Shown one piece after another: positions 27,146 through 35,491 of a DNA stretch of 59,342 nucleotides. This DNA comes from an uncultured beta proteobacterium (GTDB lineage Bacteria > Pseudomonadota > Gammaproteobacteria > Burkholderiales > Rhodocyclaceae), in NCBI GenBank assembly GCA_903959855.1, contig CAJBYR010000054.1, positions 1-59,342 of the forward strand, given 5' to 3'. The position numbers and the translations under genes are program-made. How positions within the stretch are numbered: the first letter of the stretch is position 1; each line of letters starts with the position of its first letter. Below the pieces are notes generated by a model. That model searched no databases. It was not told the origin of the DNA and saw only the letters and a list, made by a program, of their open reading frames with translations.

Positions 27146-28477
27146 TTAGTTGGAGCGCATGTTGGCCAGGTTCTGCAACACCTGGTCAAGGATCTTGAAA
27201 GTCTGCGCACTCGCCTGATAGTTGCGCTGCTGTTCGATCAGGGCGACGAGTTCACTACCCAGATCGACATTTGATTGCTCACGGGCAAAGCCCTGGATCG
27301 AGCCCATGCCTTCCGCGGCGTCACTGTTGCCCTTGAATCCGGCAATTTTTTCCGTAGCGAAGTTGGGAAAGCCCAAACTGATCGTGCCGGTGCCCTTTGC
27401 CGGATCGTCGTTGGAAACCCACTGGTTGTCGCCACTGTTGATCAGGGCATTGGGATTGGCAAAGTTCGCCAGCACCACTTGCGCCACGTTGCGCCGCTGG
27501 CCATTGGAGTAGCGGGCGCTGATGTGGCCGTCGGCCAGCACGCTGAATTCGTAGGAGTCTTGAATGTCGCCTTCGCCGTATCCGTTCTGGCTCAGTGCAT
27601 TCAGGCTGAATGGCGTGCCAAGTTGGCTGGTACCGGTGAAATCGACCGCGATGCTGAGGGTTTCCCCGGTAGGTGTAAGGTAGCTCTGGGCTGCCATCGG
27701 CATGGCCGACCCGAGTACGCCGCGGGTATCGAATGCCAGGTCACTCGGGCCGTAGATTGTGGTGGTGGCGGGATTGCCGGCATCGTAGTCGAGCGTCGAA
27801 TACACGTTCCAGTGGTTGCCAGGGCCGGGCGAGGCAAAGTACAGGCGCAGGTCGTGCTCGCCACCAGCGGTATCAAACACGCGCGCAATGGTTGAACCAT
27901 TGAAGGTATTGGCATTCGACGGGTCGAAGGGCAGTGCAGCCGGCTTGACGCGCGGATCAAGGTTAACGCTGAGATTCACGCTGCTGGTGACCTGCGGCGG
28001 GAAGTAGGGATCGATCGTGATTTCGACCGGCGCCGGTTCGGTGTCGATGGTGCCGTAGGGATCGGTGGCGAAGTTCGGCAGATTGCCGGTAAGGCTCAAG
28101 CCGGAACGGGTGACCAGGCGCGGCAGGTTGTTCTCTTCGAAGGACAGGCGGAACTGGCCGTCGCGCGTGTAGCTGATCTTTCCGGTCTGGGGGTCGTAAA
28201 GGCGGAAGAAGCCCTGACCGTTGATCGCCATGTCGAGCGGGTTGTTGGTGATTTCCATCCGCCCCTGTTCGAAATTCTGGAATATGGTGTCGGCACTGAC
28301 GCCGGCACTGGCGGCAGAATCTGCCGATCCGCTGCCCTTTCCTGCCGCTGCCACGTTGGTAAAGCGCGCGATCGAGGACTTGAACCCGATGGTTTGCGAG
28401 TTGGCAATGTTGTTGCCGATGACGTCGAGGGCTTTTCCTGCCGCGATCAAGCCGCTCAAGCTATTCGAAAAGGCCAT
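27146..28477 (-). CDS. Second FlgE-like hook protein
   Basis: 443 residues with FlgE architecture: N-terminal SNSLSGLIAAGKALDVIGNNIANSQ and TIGFKSS, flagellar-basal-body middle domains, and C-terminal SNVDLGSELVALIEQQRNYQASAQTFKILDQVLQNLANM. It is a paralogue of FlgE at 29325-30611 but clearly diverged in the exposed middle. It stands between flgF and flgG, where most species have no gene. It could be an alternative hook subunit, a hook-to-rod adaptor or a polyrod/hook variant; sequence alone does not decide. Confidence 0.85.
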   Translation of the reverse strand: MAFSNSLSGLIAAGKALDVIGNNIANSQTIGFKSSIARFTNVAAAGKGSGSADSAASAGVSADTIFQNFEQGRMEITNNPLDMAINGQGFFRLYDPQTGKISYTRDGQFRLSFEENNLPRLVTRSGLSLTGNLPNFATDPYGTIDTEPAPVEITIDPYFPPQVTSSVNLSVNLDPRVKPAALPFDPSNANTFNGSTIARVFDTAGGEHDLRLYFASPGPGNHWNVYSTLDYDAGNPATTTIYGPSDLAFDTRGVLGSAMPMAAQSYLTPTGETLSIAVDFTGTSQLGTPFSLNALSQNGYGEGDIQDSYEFSVLADGHISARYSNGQRRNVAQVVLANFANPNALINSGDNQWVSNDDPAKGTGTISLGFPNFATEKIAGFKGNSDAAEGMGSIQGFAREQSNVDLGSELVALIEQQRNYQASAQTFKILDQVLQNLANMRSN

Positions 28478-28534
28478 TTTTCTATCCTTCGGAAAATTCG
28501 TTCAAGCCAACAACAGCAAGGGACATGCCACGAA

Positions 28535-29287
28535 TCAGCGCGTCGCCAGAATCTGTGTTGCGGCCCGGTCGTTGGCATCCGCGGTGGAGACCATTTTCAG
28601 TTGCATCTCGAACTGGCGCGCCAGCGAAATCATGTTGACCATCTGTTCGGCCGGGTTGACGTTGCTGCCTTCAAGCGTGCCGGCCACGATCGAAATCGCT
28701 TCATCAACCGGCGCGGCATCACCGCTGCGCGTGCGAAACAGGCCGTCCTCGCCCCGCACCAGATCTGCGGTCGGGGGATTTGCCAGCTTGATGCGACCGA
28801 TCACGCTGGGGGTATTCTGCGCGCCCGATTCGGGCAATGCCGACAGGGTGCCATCGACACCGATGCTGAGCTTGACCTCGGGCGGCACGCTGATGGTGCC
28901 GCCATCGCCTTGCACCGGAATGCCCTGGCGCGTCTGCAACACGCCATTGACGTTGAGTTCAAAGGAACCGTTGCGGGTGTAGGCCTCGCTGCCATCGGGC
29001 ATTTGCAGTGCGATCCAGCCCTGACCTTGTACCGCGACGTCCAGCGGACGGCCGGTGCCGACCATGCCGCCGGCGGAAAAATCCGTGTGGGTGCTGGCAT
29101 CGATGGCAAAAGCCCGCGTCGGCAGACCCTTCTGTGCTGCCTGGGACTGCACCTGAACCGCCCGCAGGCGATGTTCCTCGGCCTTGTAGCCGGTGGAATT
29201 GGCGTTCGCCAGGTTGTGCGCGACGGCAGCCTGGCGAGCCATGGTCTGGCTCGCCCCGCTCATTGCCGTATAGATCATCCGGTCCAT
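28535..29287 (-). CDS. flgF: Proximal rod protein FlgF
   Basis: 250 residues. DRMIYTAMSGASQTMARQAAVAHNLANANSTGYK at the N-terminus, read in parts, is the FlgF type of rod motif, and EGSNVNPAEQMVNMISLARQFEMQLKMV is the matching C-terminus. FlgF lies between the FlgB/C part and the FlgG part of the rod. Gap of 37 bp after flgE and 57 bp before the second flgE. Confidence 0.95.
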   Translation of the reverse strand: MDRMIYTAMSGASQTMARQAAVAHNLANANSTGYKAEEHRLRAVQVQSQAAQKGLPTRAFAIDASTHTDFSAGGMVGTGRPLDVAVQGQGWIALQMPDGSEAYTRNGSFELNVNGVLQTRQGIPVQGDGGTISVPPEVKLSIGVDGTLSALPESGAQNTPSVIGRIKLANPPTADLVRGEDGLFRTRSGDAAPVDEAISIVAGTLEGSNVNPAEQMVNMISLARQFEMQLKMVSTADANDRAATQILATR

Positions 29288-29324
29288 TGCGTCGTTCCGA
29301 TCGCCGTGCCGTCAGCGCCGACTA

Positions 29325-30611
29325 TTAGCGCAGGTTCACCAGGGTTTGCAGGATGCTGTCCTGCGTCTTGATGGTCTGCGCGTTGGCCTGATAGGAGCGC
29401 TGCATGGTGATCATGCTGACCAGCTCGGCCGTCAGATCGACGTTGGATTCCTCGAGGGCCGACGATTGCAGCACGCCATACTGGCCGGAGGATCCGGGAA
29501 CGCCGGCGATGGCGTCGCCGCTGCCGGGCGTTTGCGCCCAGACGTTGTCGCCCAGGGGCTGCATTCCTTGCGCATTGCGGAAAGCGGCAAGAATGATCTG
29601 TCCGACAACCGCCGTCTGGCCGTTGGTGTAACGACCGAGGATGGTGCCGTCCTGGCCGACGTTGAAGCCGGCCAGCGTGCCCGAACCGTAGCCGTCCTGA
29701 ACCATGGCATTCACCGAGAAACTGGAACCGAACTGAGTGGATCCGGCAAAATTTACCGGGAAGGTCATGGCATTGACCGCGCCGGCATACCCCAACTGGG
29801 CGGCAGTGACGTTGGCATTGAATAGCAGCGGGGTAATGTTGCCGGTTTGATCAAAGGTCATGGTGCCGAGCTTGCCGCCAGCCGCGAGGTTGGTGAAGGT
29901 CGGAACCGCACCGGGCGGATTGGTCACCGTGGCATAGACGTCCCAGGTATTTGCCACCGTCTTGACAAAGTACATCGAGTAGGTATGGGCATTCCCGAGA
30001 CTGTCGTATGCCGTTACCGCGGTCGACTGGTTGTAGGACGAGGGATTGCTGAAGTCGAACACTCCGACGGTAGGCGGGGCCAGGCGGGCGTCCAGATTCA
30101 CGTTCGCCGCCACACCCGTAGCGCCGGGACTGGCGCCCGTAGCCTGCGGAGGCCCGGCCAGGCTTTGCGTCGGGTCGAAGAGGCGCAGCGGCACCGCCGG
30201 CGAGCCCTGCGAGATCACGCCCACGCTGGCCATGATGCCCTTCAGCTGCAGGCCGTTGCTATTGACGATGTAACCCGACTGGTCGAGCTGGAACTGGCCG
30301 TTGCGGCTATACACGGTGGCGCCGTTGCCGTCGTCCATCTGGAAGAAGCCGCCGCCGTTGATGGCGATGTCGAGCGGGTTGCTGGTTACGCCGATGCTGC
30401 CTTGCGTGAATTGCTGGACCACGGCCGAGACCTTGGTGCCGAGGCCGACCGGCGCCGCGCCGGCGCCGGAGAGCGAGGCGGCGAAAACGTCGGCAAACTG
30501 CGTCGAACCTGTCTTGTAGCCGATGGTGCTGGCATTGGCGATGTTGTTGCCGATGGTATCGAGCGCCTTGGAAGAGGCATTCAGTCCGGCGAGGCCTTGT
30601 TGGAATCCCAT
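29325..30611 (-). CDS. flgE: Flagellar hook protein FlgE
   Basis: 428 residues, the usual hook protein size. N-terminal GFQQGLAGLNASSKALDTI and NIANASTIGYKTGSTQFADVF; C-terminal EESNVDLTAELVSMITMQRSYQANAQTIKTQDSILQTL. Located directly after flgD, the standard place, so I take this as the principal hook subunit. The exposed middle is Ala/Gly-rich. Confidence 0.96.
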   Translation of the reverse strand: MGFQQGLAGLNASSKALDTIGNNIANASTIGYKTGSTQFADVFAASLSGAGAAPVGLGTKVSAVVQQFTQGSIGVTSNPLDIAINGGGFFQMDDGNGATVYSRNGQFQLDQSGYIVNSNGLQLKGIMASVGVISQGSPAVPLRLFDPTQSLAGPPQATGASPGATGVAANVNLDARLAPPTVGVFDFSNPSSYNQSTAVTAYDSLGNAHTYSMYFVKTVANTWDVYATVTNPPGAVPTFTNLAAGGKLGTMTFDQTGNITPLLFNANVTAAQLGYAGAVNAMTFPVNFAGSTQFGSSFSVNAMVQDGYGSGTLAGFNVGQDGTILGRYTNGQTAVVGQIILAAFRNAQGMQPLGDNVWAQTPGSGDAIAGVPGSSGQYGVLQSSALEESNVDLTAELVSMITMQRSYQANAQTIKTQDSILQTLVNLR

Positions 30612-30623
30612 GATCTTCTCCGC

Positions 30624-31313
30624 TTAGAAAATTTGTTTGACGTCGCTGAGCTTCACCAGACCCAGGCTTCCCAGGTTCAAGGTAACGCCTTGCGTGCTGC
30701 GATTGATGTTGCTGACGCCGGCGAGTTGCAATGCCGTTGCCGTTATCTTTTCACTACCGCGTTTGGCGGCTACCGCAATCCCGTAATTGCCATTCACTGC
30801 CAGTGCACCAGCATCAGTCGTGCCATCCCAGGTGAAGTTATGCGTACCGGGATCGAGGTCGCCCAGATTCAGGGTGCGCATCACCAACCCGTTGGGGTCC
30901 TTGACGGTTACCGTTACCTGATCGGCCGCCGCATCGAGGGTCAAACCACCGATGGCACCGCTGTCACCGAGGTGCAAGCCGCTGCCGGCAACCATGACCT
31001 GGTGCCCGACCAGGGCCGCCGCTTGCATGGCCTCGCCGTCGACGCTGCTGGAGACCAGTTTTTGCAGGGTGGCATTGAGCTTTTCGATGCCATCCACGGT
31101 ACTGATCTGCGCCAGTTGCGAAGTCATCTGCGCGTTGTCCATCGGGTTCAGCGGATCCTGGTTCTTCAACTGCGTGGTCAGCAGCTTGAGGAAGCGGTTC
31201 TGCGCATCGGTCATCGAGTTGACACCGGATGTCGAGCTGGATGTGCCCTTGCTGGCGTCGATCAGGGCCTGGGTGGTGGTGCTGTTGGCGCCGGTGATGG
31301 AACTGGTGGCCAT
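30624..31313 (-). CDS. flgD: Hook assembly scaffold FlgD
   Basis: 229 residues. The N-terminal part has QNRFLKLLTTQLKNQDPLNPMDNAQMTSQLAQISTVDGI, split by family convention into the FlgD cap motif; the C-terminus has a FlgD Ig-like/tudor fold with DLDPGTHNFTWDG and NGNYGIAVAAKRG. FlgD caps the growing hook. It lies 12 bp upstream of flgE. Confidence 0.96.
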   Translation of the reverse strand: MATSSITGANSTTTQALIDASKGTSSSTSGVNSMTDAQNRFLKLLTTQLKNQDPLNPMDNAQMTSQLAQISTVDGIEKLNATLQKLVSSSVDGEAMQAAALVGHQVMVAGSGLHLGDSGAIGGLTLDAAADQVTVTVKDPNGLVMRTLNLGDLDPGTHNFTWDGTTDAGALAVNGNYGIAVAAKRGSEKITATALQLAGVSNINRSTQGVTLNLGSLGLVKLSDVKQIF

Positions 31314-31331
31314 TTGTCTGCTCCTTTGAAA

Positions 31332-31733
31332 TTACTGCCCGATGGCGAGGGTCTTCTGGACCAGCGCCTTGGCGGAGTTCATCACTTCCGCATTATTCTG
31401 GTAGGAACGCGAAGCGGAGATCATGTTCACCATCTCCTCGATCGGGTTCACGTTCGGCATCGTGACGTAGCCCTGCTCGTTGGCCGCCGGGCTGGTCGGA
31501 TCGTAGGCCAGGCGCATCGGCGCATTGCTTTCAACGACCTGCGTTGCACGCACGCCAAGTCCGCCGCCTTCAACCATCATGGCGCGGAACTGAACCTGCT
31601 TGGCGCGATACGGCTGGCCATCGGCACCGACCATGCTGTCGGCGTTGGCCAGGTTGCTGGCCACCGCATTCAGGCGCGCCGACTGTGCAGTCAGGGCCGA
31701 ACCGGCGATGCTCATTACATTAAAGAGGCTCAT
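31332..31733 (-). CDS. flgC: Proximal rod protein FlgC
   Basis: 133 residues, the standard FlgC length. NVMSIAGSALTAQSARLNAVASNLANADS at the start and VTMPNVNPIEEMVNMISASRSYQNNAEVMNSAK at the end are the family marks. A rod subunit exported through the flagellar gate. Eight bp after flgB. Confidence 0.96.
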   Translation of the reverse strand: MSLFNVMSIAGSALTAQSARLNAVASNLANADSMVGADGQPYRAKQVQFRAMMVEGGGLGVRATQVVESNAPMRLAYDPTSPAANEQGYVTMPNVNPIEEMVNMISASRSYQNNAEVMNSAKALVQKTLAIGQ

Positions 31734-31741
31734 GATCTTCC

Positions 31742-32146
31742 TTACTGGCTCATTGCGGACTGCAAGTCCCTGAGGCTGCCGCGCACGAAGGTCAGCGCCG
31801 CCTCAAGACGCAGCGCGGTTTCGGCAAAGGCCGCGCGCTCGACATCCATATTTACCGTGTTGCCATCGACACCCGGCTGGAACTCGTTGCGATACTTCAT
31901 CGAGGCCGGCAGTGATGCCTCGGCTGCGCCACCGATGTGGCCACGGCTGGTTCGTGCCAGGCTCAGGTTCTGCTCGCGACGTCCGGCCAGCTGGTTCGCC
32001 AGGGCCTCCTTGAAGTCGATATCGCGCGCCTTGTAGTTGGGCGTGTCGGCATTGGCGATATTCGAGGCGATCATTTCCTGGCGCTGCACGAGAATGTTCA
32101 GTGCGCTGCGCTGGACCGTAAGATGTTCGCCGAATCTGTCGTTCAT
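31742..32146 (-). CDS. flgB: Proximal rod protein FlgB
   Basis: 134 residues from the ATG at 32146, which gives the family start (NDRFGEHLTVQRSALNI); an in-frame extension to 32407 is not FlgB-like. Motifs: RQEMIASNIANADTPNYKARDIDF and VNMDVERAAFAETALRLEAAL. First gene of the flgBCDEF-flgE2-flgGHIJ operon. No clear ribosome binding site precedes the ATG. A sigma-54-like site lies 43 bp upstream. Confidence 0.95.
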   Translation of the reverse strand: MNDRFGEHLTVQRSALNILVQRQEMIASNIANADTPNYKARDIDFKEALANQLAGRREQNLSLARTSRGHIGGAAEASLPASMKYRNEFQPGVDGNTVNMDVERAAFAETALRLEAALTFVRGSLRDLQSAMSQ

Positions 32147-32188
32147 GATGTGTTGGATGGCTTGAATTGGTTGTTCCGAGCTACTTAA

Positions 32189-32204
32189 AGCACCAACCAT
32201 GCCA
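32189..32204 (-). promoter_or_regulatory. Probable sigma-54 promoter of flgB
   Basis: Minus-strand TGGCAT-GGTTG-GTGCT keeps the invariant GG and GC with correct spacing and differs from consensus at two places. It ends 43 bp before the flgB ATG, the same spacing class as fliE and fliK. Confidence 0.65.
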
Positions 32205-32276
32205 CAGCCGGAAATCCCCTCTGCTACCGGCAAATACGGCGATTTGGGCAGGGCTGCGGCAAGGCGGGCTGCCGTT

Positions 32277-32293
32277 CCGGCAAAACTTGCCGG
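32277..32293. promoter_or_regulatory. CCGGCAA-N3-TTGCCGG palindrome between flgB and flgA
   Basis: A perfect seven-base inverted repeat around AAC, placed 73 bp upstream of the flgB sigma-54 site and 72 bp before the divergent flgA ATG. A looser CGGCA/TGCCG pair is at 32257-32274. It matches the palindromes at fliF and flgK and could serve both divergent units. Confidence 0.6.
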
Positions 32294-32364
32294 GCCACCG
32301 CCCGACGAAAATCGCCGCCACCACCACAAATCACCCCGGGCTGCAAGCTGCGATAATCCGCGAG

Positions 32365-33054
32365 ATGAAACACCACCTGCTCTGCCTGGCCGCCCTGCTG
32401 TTTTCAATCAGCCTCGCCCCCACCGCTGTCGCCGCAGACAGCGAGCCTATCCGGGGAGCCATCAAGGATTTCCTGGATCGCCAGGCGCCAAGCCTCCCGG
32501 GGCCGTCGCGCCACGAGATCGGCAGCATTGCCGCCGGCGGCATCGCCGACGGCTGCCGCACGATTTCGGTGTCGATGCAGCCCGGCGCCAGGCCCTGGGG
32601 GCGCACCCATGTCCAGGCGCGCTGCACCGAGGGCGCAAGCTGGAACCTGTATGTCCCGGTAGAGATTCACGTCACCGCCGACTATGTGGTCAGCGCCCGC
32701 CCGCTGCGCGCGGGACAGACGATTACCGGCGCCGACCTGACAACCCGTCGCGGCGATCTTGCGGAACTGCCGGCCAATGTCCTGACGGATACCGCTCAGG
32801 CCCTCGGCCAGACCGCCGGCGCGGCACTTCCGGCCGAACGCCCGGTGCGCGGCGACCTGCTGCGCAAACCTGTGGTGGTGCGGCAGGGCCAAAGTATCCG
32901 CGTCATCTCGGGCGGAACCGGCTTTCAGGTTGCCGGCGAGGGCAAGGCCATGGGGAACGCAATCGCCGGCCAGGTGATCCAGGTACGCATGAATTCCGGG
33001 CAAACAATCAGCGGTGTCGCCCAAGCCGATGGCTCGGTGCACGTGAGCCAATGA
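32365..33054 (+). CDS. flgA: P-ring assembly chaperone FlgA
   Basis: 229 residues from the ATG at 32365, which yields a clean signal peptide (LLCLAALLFSISLAPTAVA); the open frame upstream to 32167 overlaps the promoter region. The C-terminal SAF domain has VVSARPLRAGQTITGADLTTRRGDL and ends GNAIAGQVIQVRMNSGQTISGVAQADG. It is a periplasmic chaperone for FlgI. Divergent from flgB and upstream of flgMN. I see no convincing promoter of its own apart from the shared palindrome. Confidence 0.93.
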   Translation: MKHHLLCLAALLFSISLAPTAVAADSEPIRGAIKDFLDRQAPSLPGPSRHEIGSIAAGGIADGCRTISVSMQPGARPWGRTHVQARCTEGASWNLYVPVEIHVTADYVVSARPLRAGQTITGADLTTRRGDLAELPANVLTDTAQALGQTAGAALPAERPVRGDLLRKPVVVRQGQSIRVISGGTGFQVAGEGKAMGNAIAGQVIQVRMNSGQTISGVAQADGSVHVSQ

Positions 33055-33097
33055 TCAGTCAATGATCGGCCACCGGTTGCAAGCCCCCGCGGAATGC

Positions 33098-33124
33098 TAA
33101 AGTTCGGCGCGGACAAGCCGTTAA
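33098..33124 (+). promoter_or_regulatory. FliA (sigma-28) promoter of flgM
   Basis: TAAAGTTC, 11 bases, then GCCGTTAA: near-perfect -35 and -10 elements. It starts 44 bp after the flgA stop and ends 36 bp before the flgM ATG, so flgMN has its own late promoter, giving FliA control over its own anti-sigma factor. Confidence 0.92.
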
Positions 33125-33160
33125 GACTCGCAAGCTAAGAACCCATTGCAGGTGCCCACC

Positions 33161-33448
33161 ATGAAGATCGACTCCAGCACTCCTTCGCCGATCAATCCGT
33201 CGAAGACGCGTCAAGCGCGGCCTGCCAGCCCCGGCCCCGCGGCGGGAGCCGCTGCAGCAACCGGCAGTGCTCCGTCCCTGAGCCACGCGCCGGCCGCCGA
33301 AGCGGCGGGTGCGCCCGTCGATAGCCAGCGAATTGCGGAGATCAGCCAGGCAATCGCCGACGGCAGGCTTCACATCAATACGGAGCGGATTGCCGATCGT
33401 CTGATCGAAGGTGCCCGCGAGCAACTGGCCAAAGACCGGCAGCGCTGA
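33161..33448 (+). CDS. flgM: Anti-sigma-28 factor FlgM
   Basis: 95 residues from the ATG at 33161, giving the FlgM-like start KIDSSTPSPINPS. The N-terminal 55 residues are Ala/Pro-rich and probably disordered; the C-terminal half (RIAEISQAIADGRLHINTERIADRLIEGARE, read in parts) is the FliA-binding helix region. FlgM holds FliA until it is exported through the finished hook. Followed by flgN after 11 bp. Confidence 0.94.
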   Translation: MKIDSSTPSPINPSKTRQARPASPGPAAGAAAATGSAPSLSHAPAAEAAGAPVDSQRIAEISQAIADGRLHINTERIADRLIEGAREQLAKDRQR

Positions 33449-33459
33449 TCCAGACCACC

Positions 33460-33930
33460 TTGGCGACTATCGAGTACCTGTTGCAGGCATCGCACGCCGT
33501 ACTCGGGGAATTCCTCGTCGTCATTGAAGCGGAGCGCCTGAGCCTGAGCGGTATTGACGTTGATGCCCTGCATGCAATCACGGCACAGAAGTCGGCGCTG
33601 GCGACACGCCTCGCCGAGCTTGACAAGCAACTGGACGCAGCGCTACTCACCCAAGGCCACCCCGCAGGACGTCCGGGGGTCGAACTCTGGCTGGGAGCGC
33701 TTCCCGCGGCACCCGGTCAATCGGCGCGAACCACCTGGAACTCGATTCTGGAACGTGCGGCAACGGCAAAGCAGGCCAACGAAATCAACGGCAAGCTGAT
33801 TGCCGCACGCTTGCAGCAGAACCAGCAGGCCCTCGGTGTCCTGCTGAATGAAGGCGGCGACTCCACCACTTACGGCGCCGACGGCCAGCGCAACAGCAGC
33901 GCCGGACGCAGGAACCTGGGCAGCGCCTGA
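33460..33930 (+). CDS. flgN: FlgK/FlgL export chaperone FlgN
   Basis: 156 residues, helical, starting at TTG 33460. The C-terminal segment ANEINGKLIAARLQQNQQAL is the FlgN signature helix that binds FlgK and FlgL. It delivers the junction proteins to the export gate. Paired with flgM in the usual way; it ends 24 bp from the convergent motD stop. Confidence 0.92.
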   Translation: MATIEYLLQASHAVLGEFLVVIEAERLSLSGIDVDALHAITAQKSALATRLAELDKQLDAALLTQGHPAGRPGVELWLGALPAAPGQSARTTWNSILERAATAKQANEINGKLIAARLQQNQQALGVLLNEGGDSTTYGADGQRNSSAGRRNLGSA

Positions 33931-33954
33931 TTCCTCGCCTCACGGCGACGCGTG

Positions 33955-34752
33955 CTATTCCGCGAGCGGCACGTCCACGGTCATATCCGGCGTTTTCGAC
34001 TCGATGGTGATTGCCACCCGCCGATTTCGCTGACGTCCGTCGGGGGTAGCGTTGTCGGCCACCGGCCGTTGGTCGGCATGACCAACCGCGCTAAGCCGGC
34101 GCGGATCCATCCCCGTGTCGATGAACAGGCGCACCACGCTGGCCGCGCGTGCCGCAGAGAGCTCCCAGTTCGAGGGATATTGCGGCGTGCTGATCCGGAT
34201 GTTGTCGGTGTGCCCCTCGACGACGATGGGAAAATCGGCTTCCGCCAGCATCCGCCCGACGGCCCCGAGCGCGCGAATCGCCCCCAGATCGAGGCGCGCC
34301 TCGCCCGGCGCAAACAGGGCGCTGGCGCTGATATCGACGACGATGCCCAGCGCCCCCTCCGAAATGCGCACCTTGCCTTGTGCGGCCAGCGGCGCCAGGG
34401 CCTGATTGAGGTCGCGCGCCAGGGTGCGCATTTGCTCTTTTTTCAGCGCCTGGTTTTCGTCGCCTTTCGGCTTGACGGGCGGCCGCCGGATCGGCAGCGT
34501 CATCTGCGCTTCGGCATGCCCGGTCGCCACCAACGCGCCGGGTGCCGTTCCCGGATCGCTGCGAAAGGCAAACACGATGGAATCGGACATCACCCGGTAC
34601 TTGCCTTCGTTGATCGAGGAGATCCCGTACATCACGACGAAGAAAGCGAACAGCAGCGTGATGAAGTCGGCGTACGAAACCATCCAGCGTTCGTGATTCT
34701 CGGGCTCGTCGGCTTCGCGCCGGCGCCGGCGCCGGTGATGGTGTGGCATCAC
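33955..34752 (-). CDS. motD: Stator protein MotD (MotB family)
   Basis: 265 residues. A very basic His/Arg-rich start (residues 3-13) precedes one membrane helix with the proton-carrying aspartate in VSYADFITLLFAFFVVMY. The OmpA-like peptidoglycan-binding domain has VEGHTDN, NWELSAARAASVVR and QRNRRVAI. It forms the stator with MotC, as in Pseudomonas MotCD. The start overlaps the motC stop by four bases. Pairing after fliA rather than as separate motAB suggests a second MotAB set may exist elsewhere in the genome. Confidence 0.94.
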   Translation of the reverse strand: MMPHHHRRRRRREADEPENHERWMVSYADFITLLFAFFVVMYGISSINEGKYRVMSDSIVFAFRSDPGTAPGALVATGHAEAQMTLPIRRPPVKPKGDENQALKKEQMRTLARDLNQALAPLAAQGKVRISEGALGIVVDISASALFAPGEARLDLGAIRALGAVGRMLAEADFPIVVEGHTDNIRISTPQYPSNWELSAARAASVVRLFIDTGMDPRRLSAVGHADQRPVADNATPDGRQRNRRVAITIESKTPDMTVDVPLAE

Positions 34753-35489
34753 ACGAAATAGCCTTCCAGCCGGCCTTCCAGAACGCGGGGATTGTCGCCG
34801 TTGGCGATACCGACCAGCCCGTCGACCAGCATTTCACGCAAGGTGATGACCCGCGCGATGTTTGCCAGCAGCTTTTTGGCAATCGGCAGAAAAATCAGGT
34901 TGGCCGCACCGACGCCGTAGATCGTCGCCACAAAAGCCACCGCAATGCCGCTGCCGAGCTTGGAGGGATCGGAGAGGTTCTCCATGACATGGATCAGGCC
35001 CATGACGGCGCCGAGAATGCCGATCGTCGGCGCATAGCCGCCGGCGGCTTCCCAGACCTTTGCCGCCGCCTTGAGATTCGACTCGACGGCCGTAATCTCG
35101 ACTTCCAGCACTTCACGCAGGCGTTCAGGTTCGGCACCGTCGACCAGCAATTGCAGCCCTTTCACGGCGAAGGGGTCCTTGACAGCAGCAATATAGGATT
35201 CGAGCGACAACAAGCCTTCCTTACGGGCGATGTGGCTCCAGCGCGAAATGTCGGCGATCTGTTTGGCGGGGTCCACCACCGGCGGAAAGAACACCCATCT
35301 GGCCATTTTCACGCCATCGAGAAATACCTTGAGCGGGCTTTGCAGCATCACGGCACCCAGGGTGCCACCGACCACGATCATGAAGGCGGTAGGCTGGATC
35401 AGCGACGCAATGTGCCCCCCCTCGAGCACCTGGCCGACAACGATCACGGCCAGGCCAAGGAACAAGCCGAGGAAGCTGATCTTGTCCAT
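34749..35489 (-). CDS. motC: Stator protein MotC (MotA family)
   Basis: 246 residues with four membrane segments (about 5-22, 32-50, 147-167, 182-202) and MotA motifs: ASLIQPTAFMIVVGGTLGA, the charged cytoplasmic loop, then GGYAPTIGILGAVMGLIHVMENL and GVGAANLIFLPIAKKL. It supplies ion flow with MotD to turn FliG. It begins two bases after the fliA stop. Confidence 0.95.
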   Translation of the reverse strand: MDKISFLGLFLGLAVIVVGQVLEGGHIASLIQPTAFMIVVGGTLGAVMLQSPLKVFLDGVKMARWVFFPPVVDPAKQIADISRWSHIARKEGLLSLESYIAAVKDPFAVKGLQLLVDGAEPERLREVLEVEITAVESNLKAAAKVWEAAGGYAPTIGILGAVMGLIHVMENLSDPSKLGSGIAVAFVATIYGVGAANLIFLPIAKKLLANIARVITLREMLVDGLVGIANGDNPRVLEGRLEGYFV

Positions 35490-35491
35490 GA

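Noticed and set aside
27600-27630. TGGCACGCC in the second flgE-like gene as an internal sigma-54 site
   Set aside because: The -12 half is missing (TCAGC in place of TTGC) and the match lies in coding sequence.
29847-32036. A 729-codon open frame on the plus strand across flgE, flgD and flgC
   Set aside because: It is fully antisense to intact flagellar genes, has no family likeness, and long antisense frames are expected in GC-rich DNA. Similar frames at 15829-17256, 24360-25673 and 39543-40637 are dismissed for the same reason.
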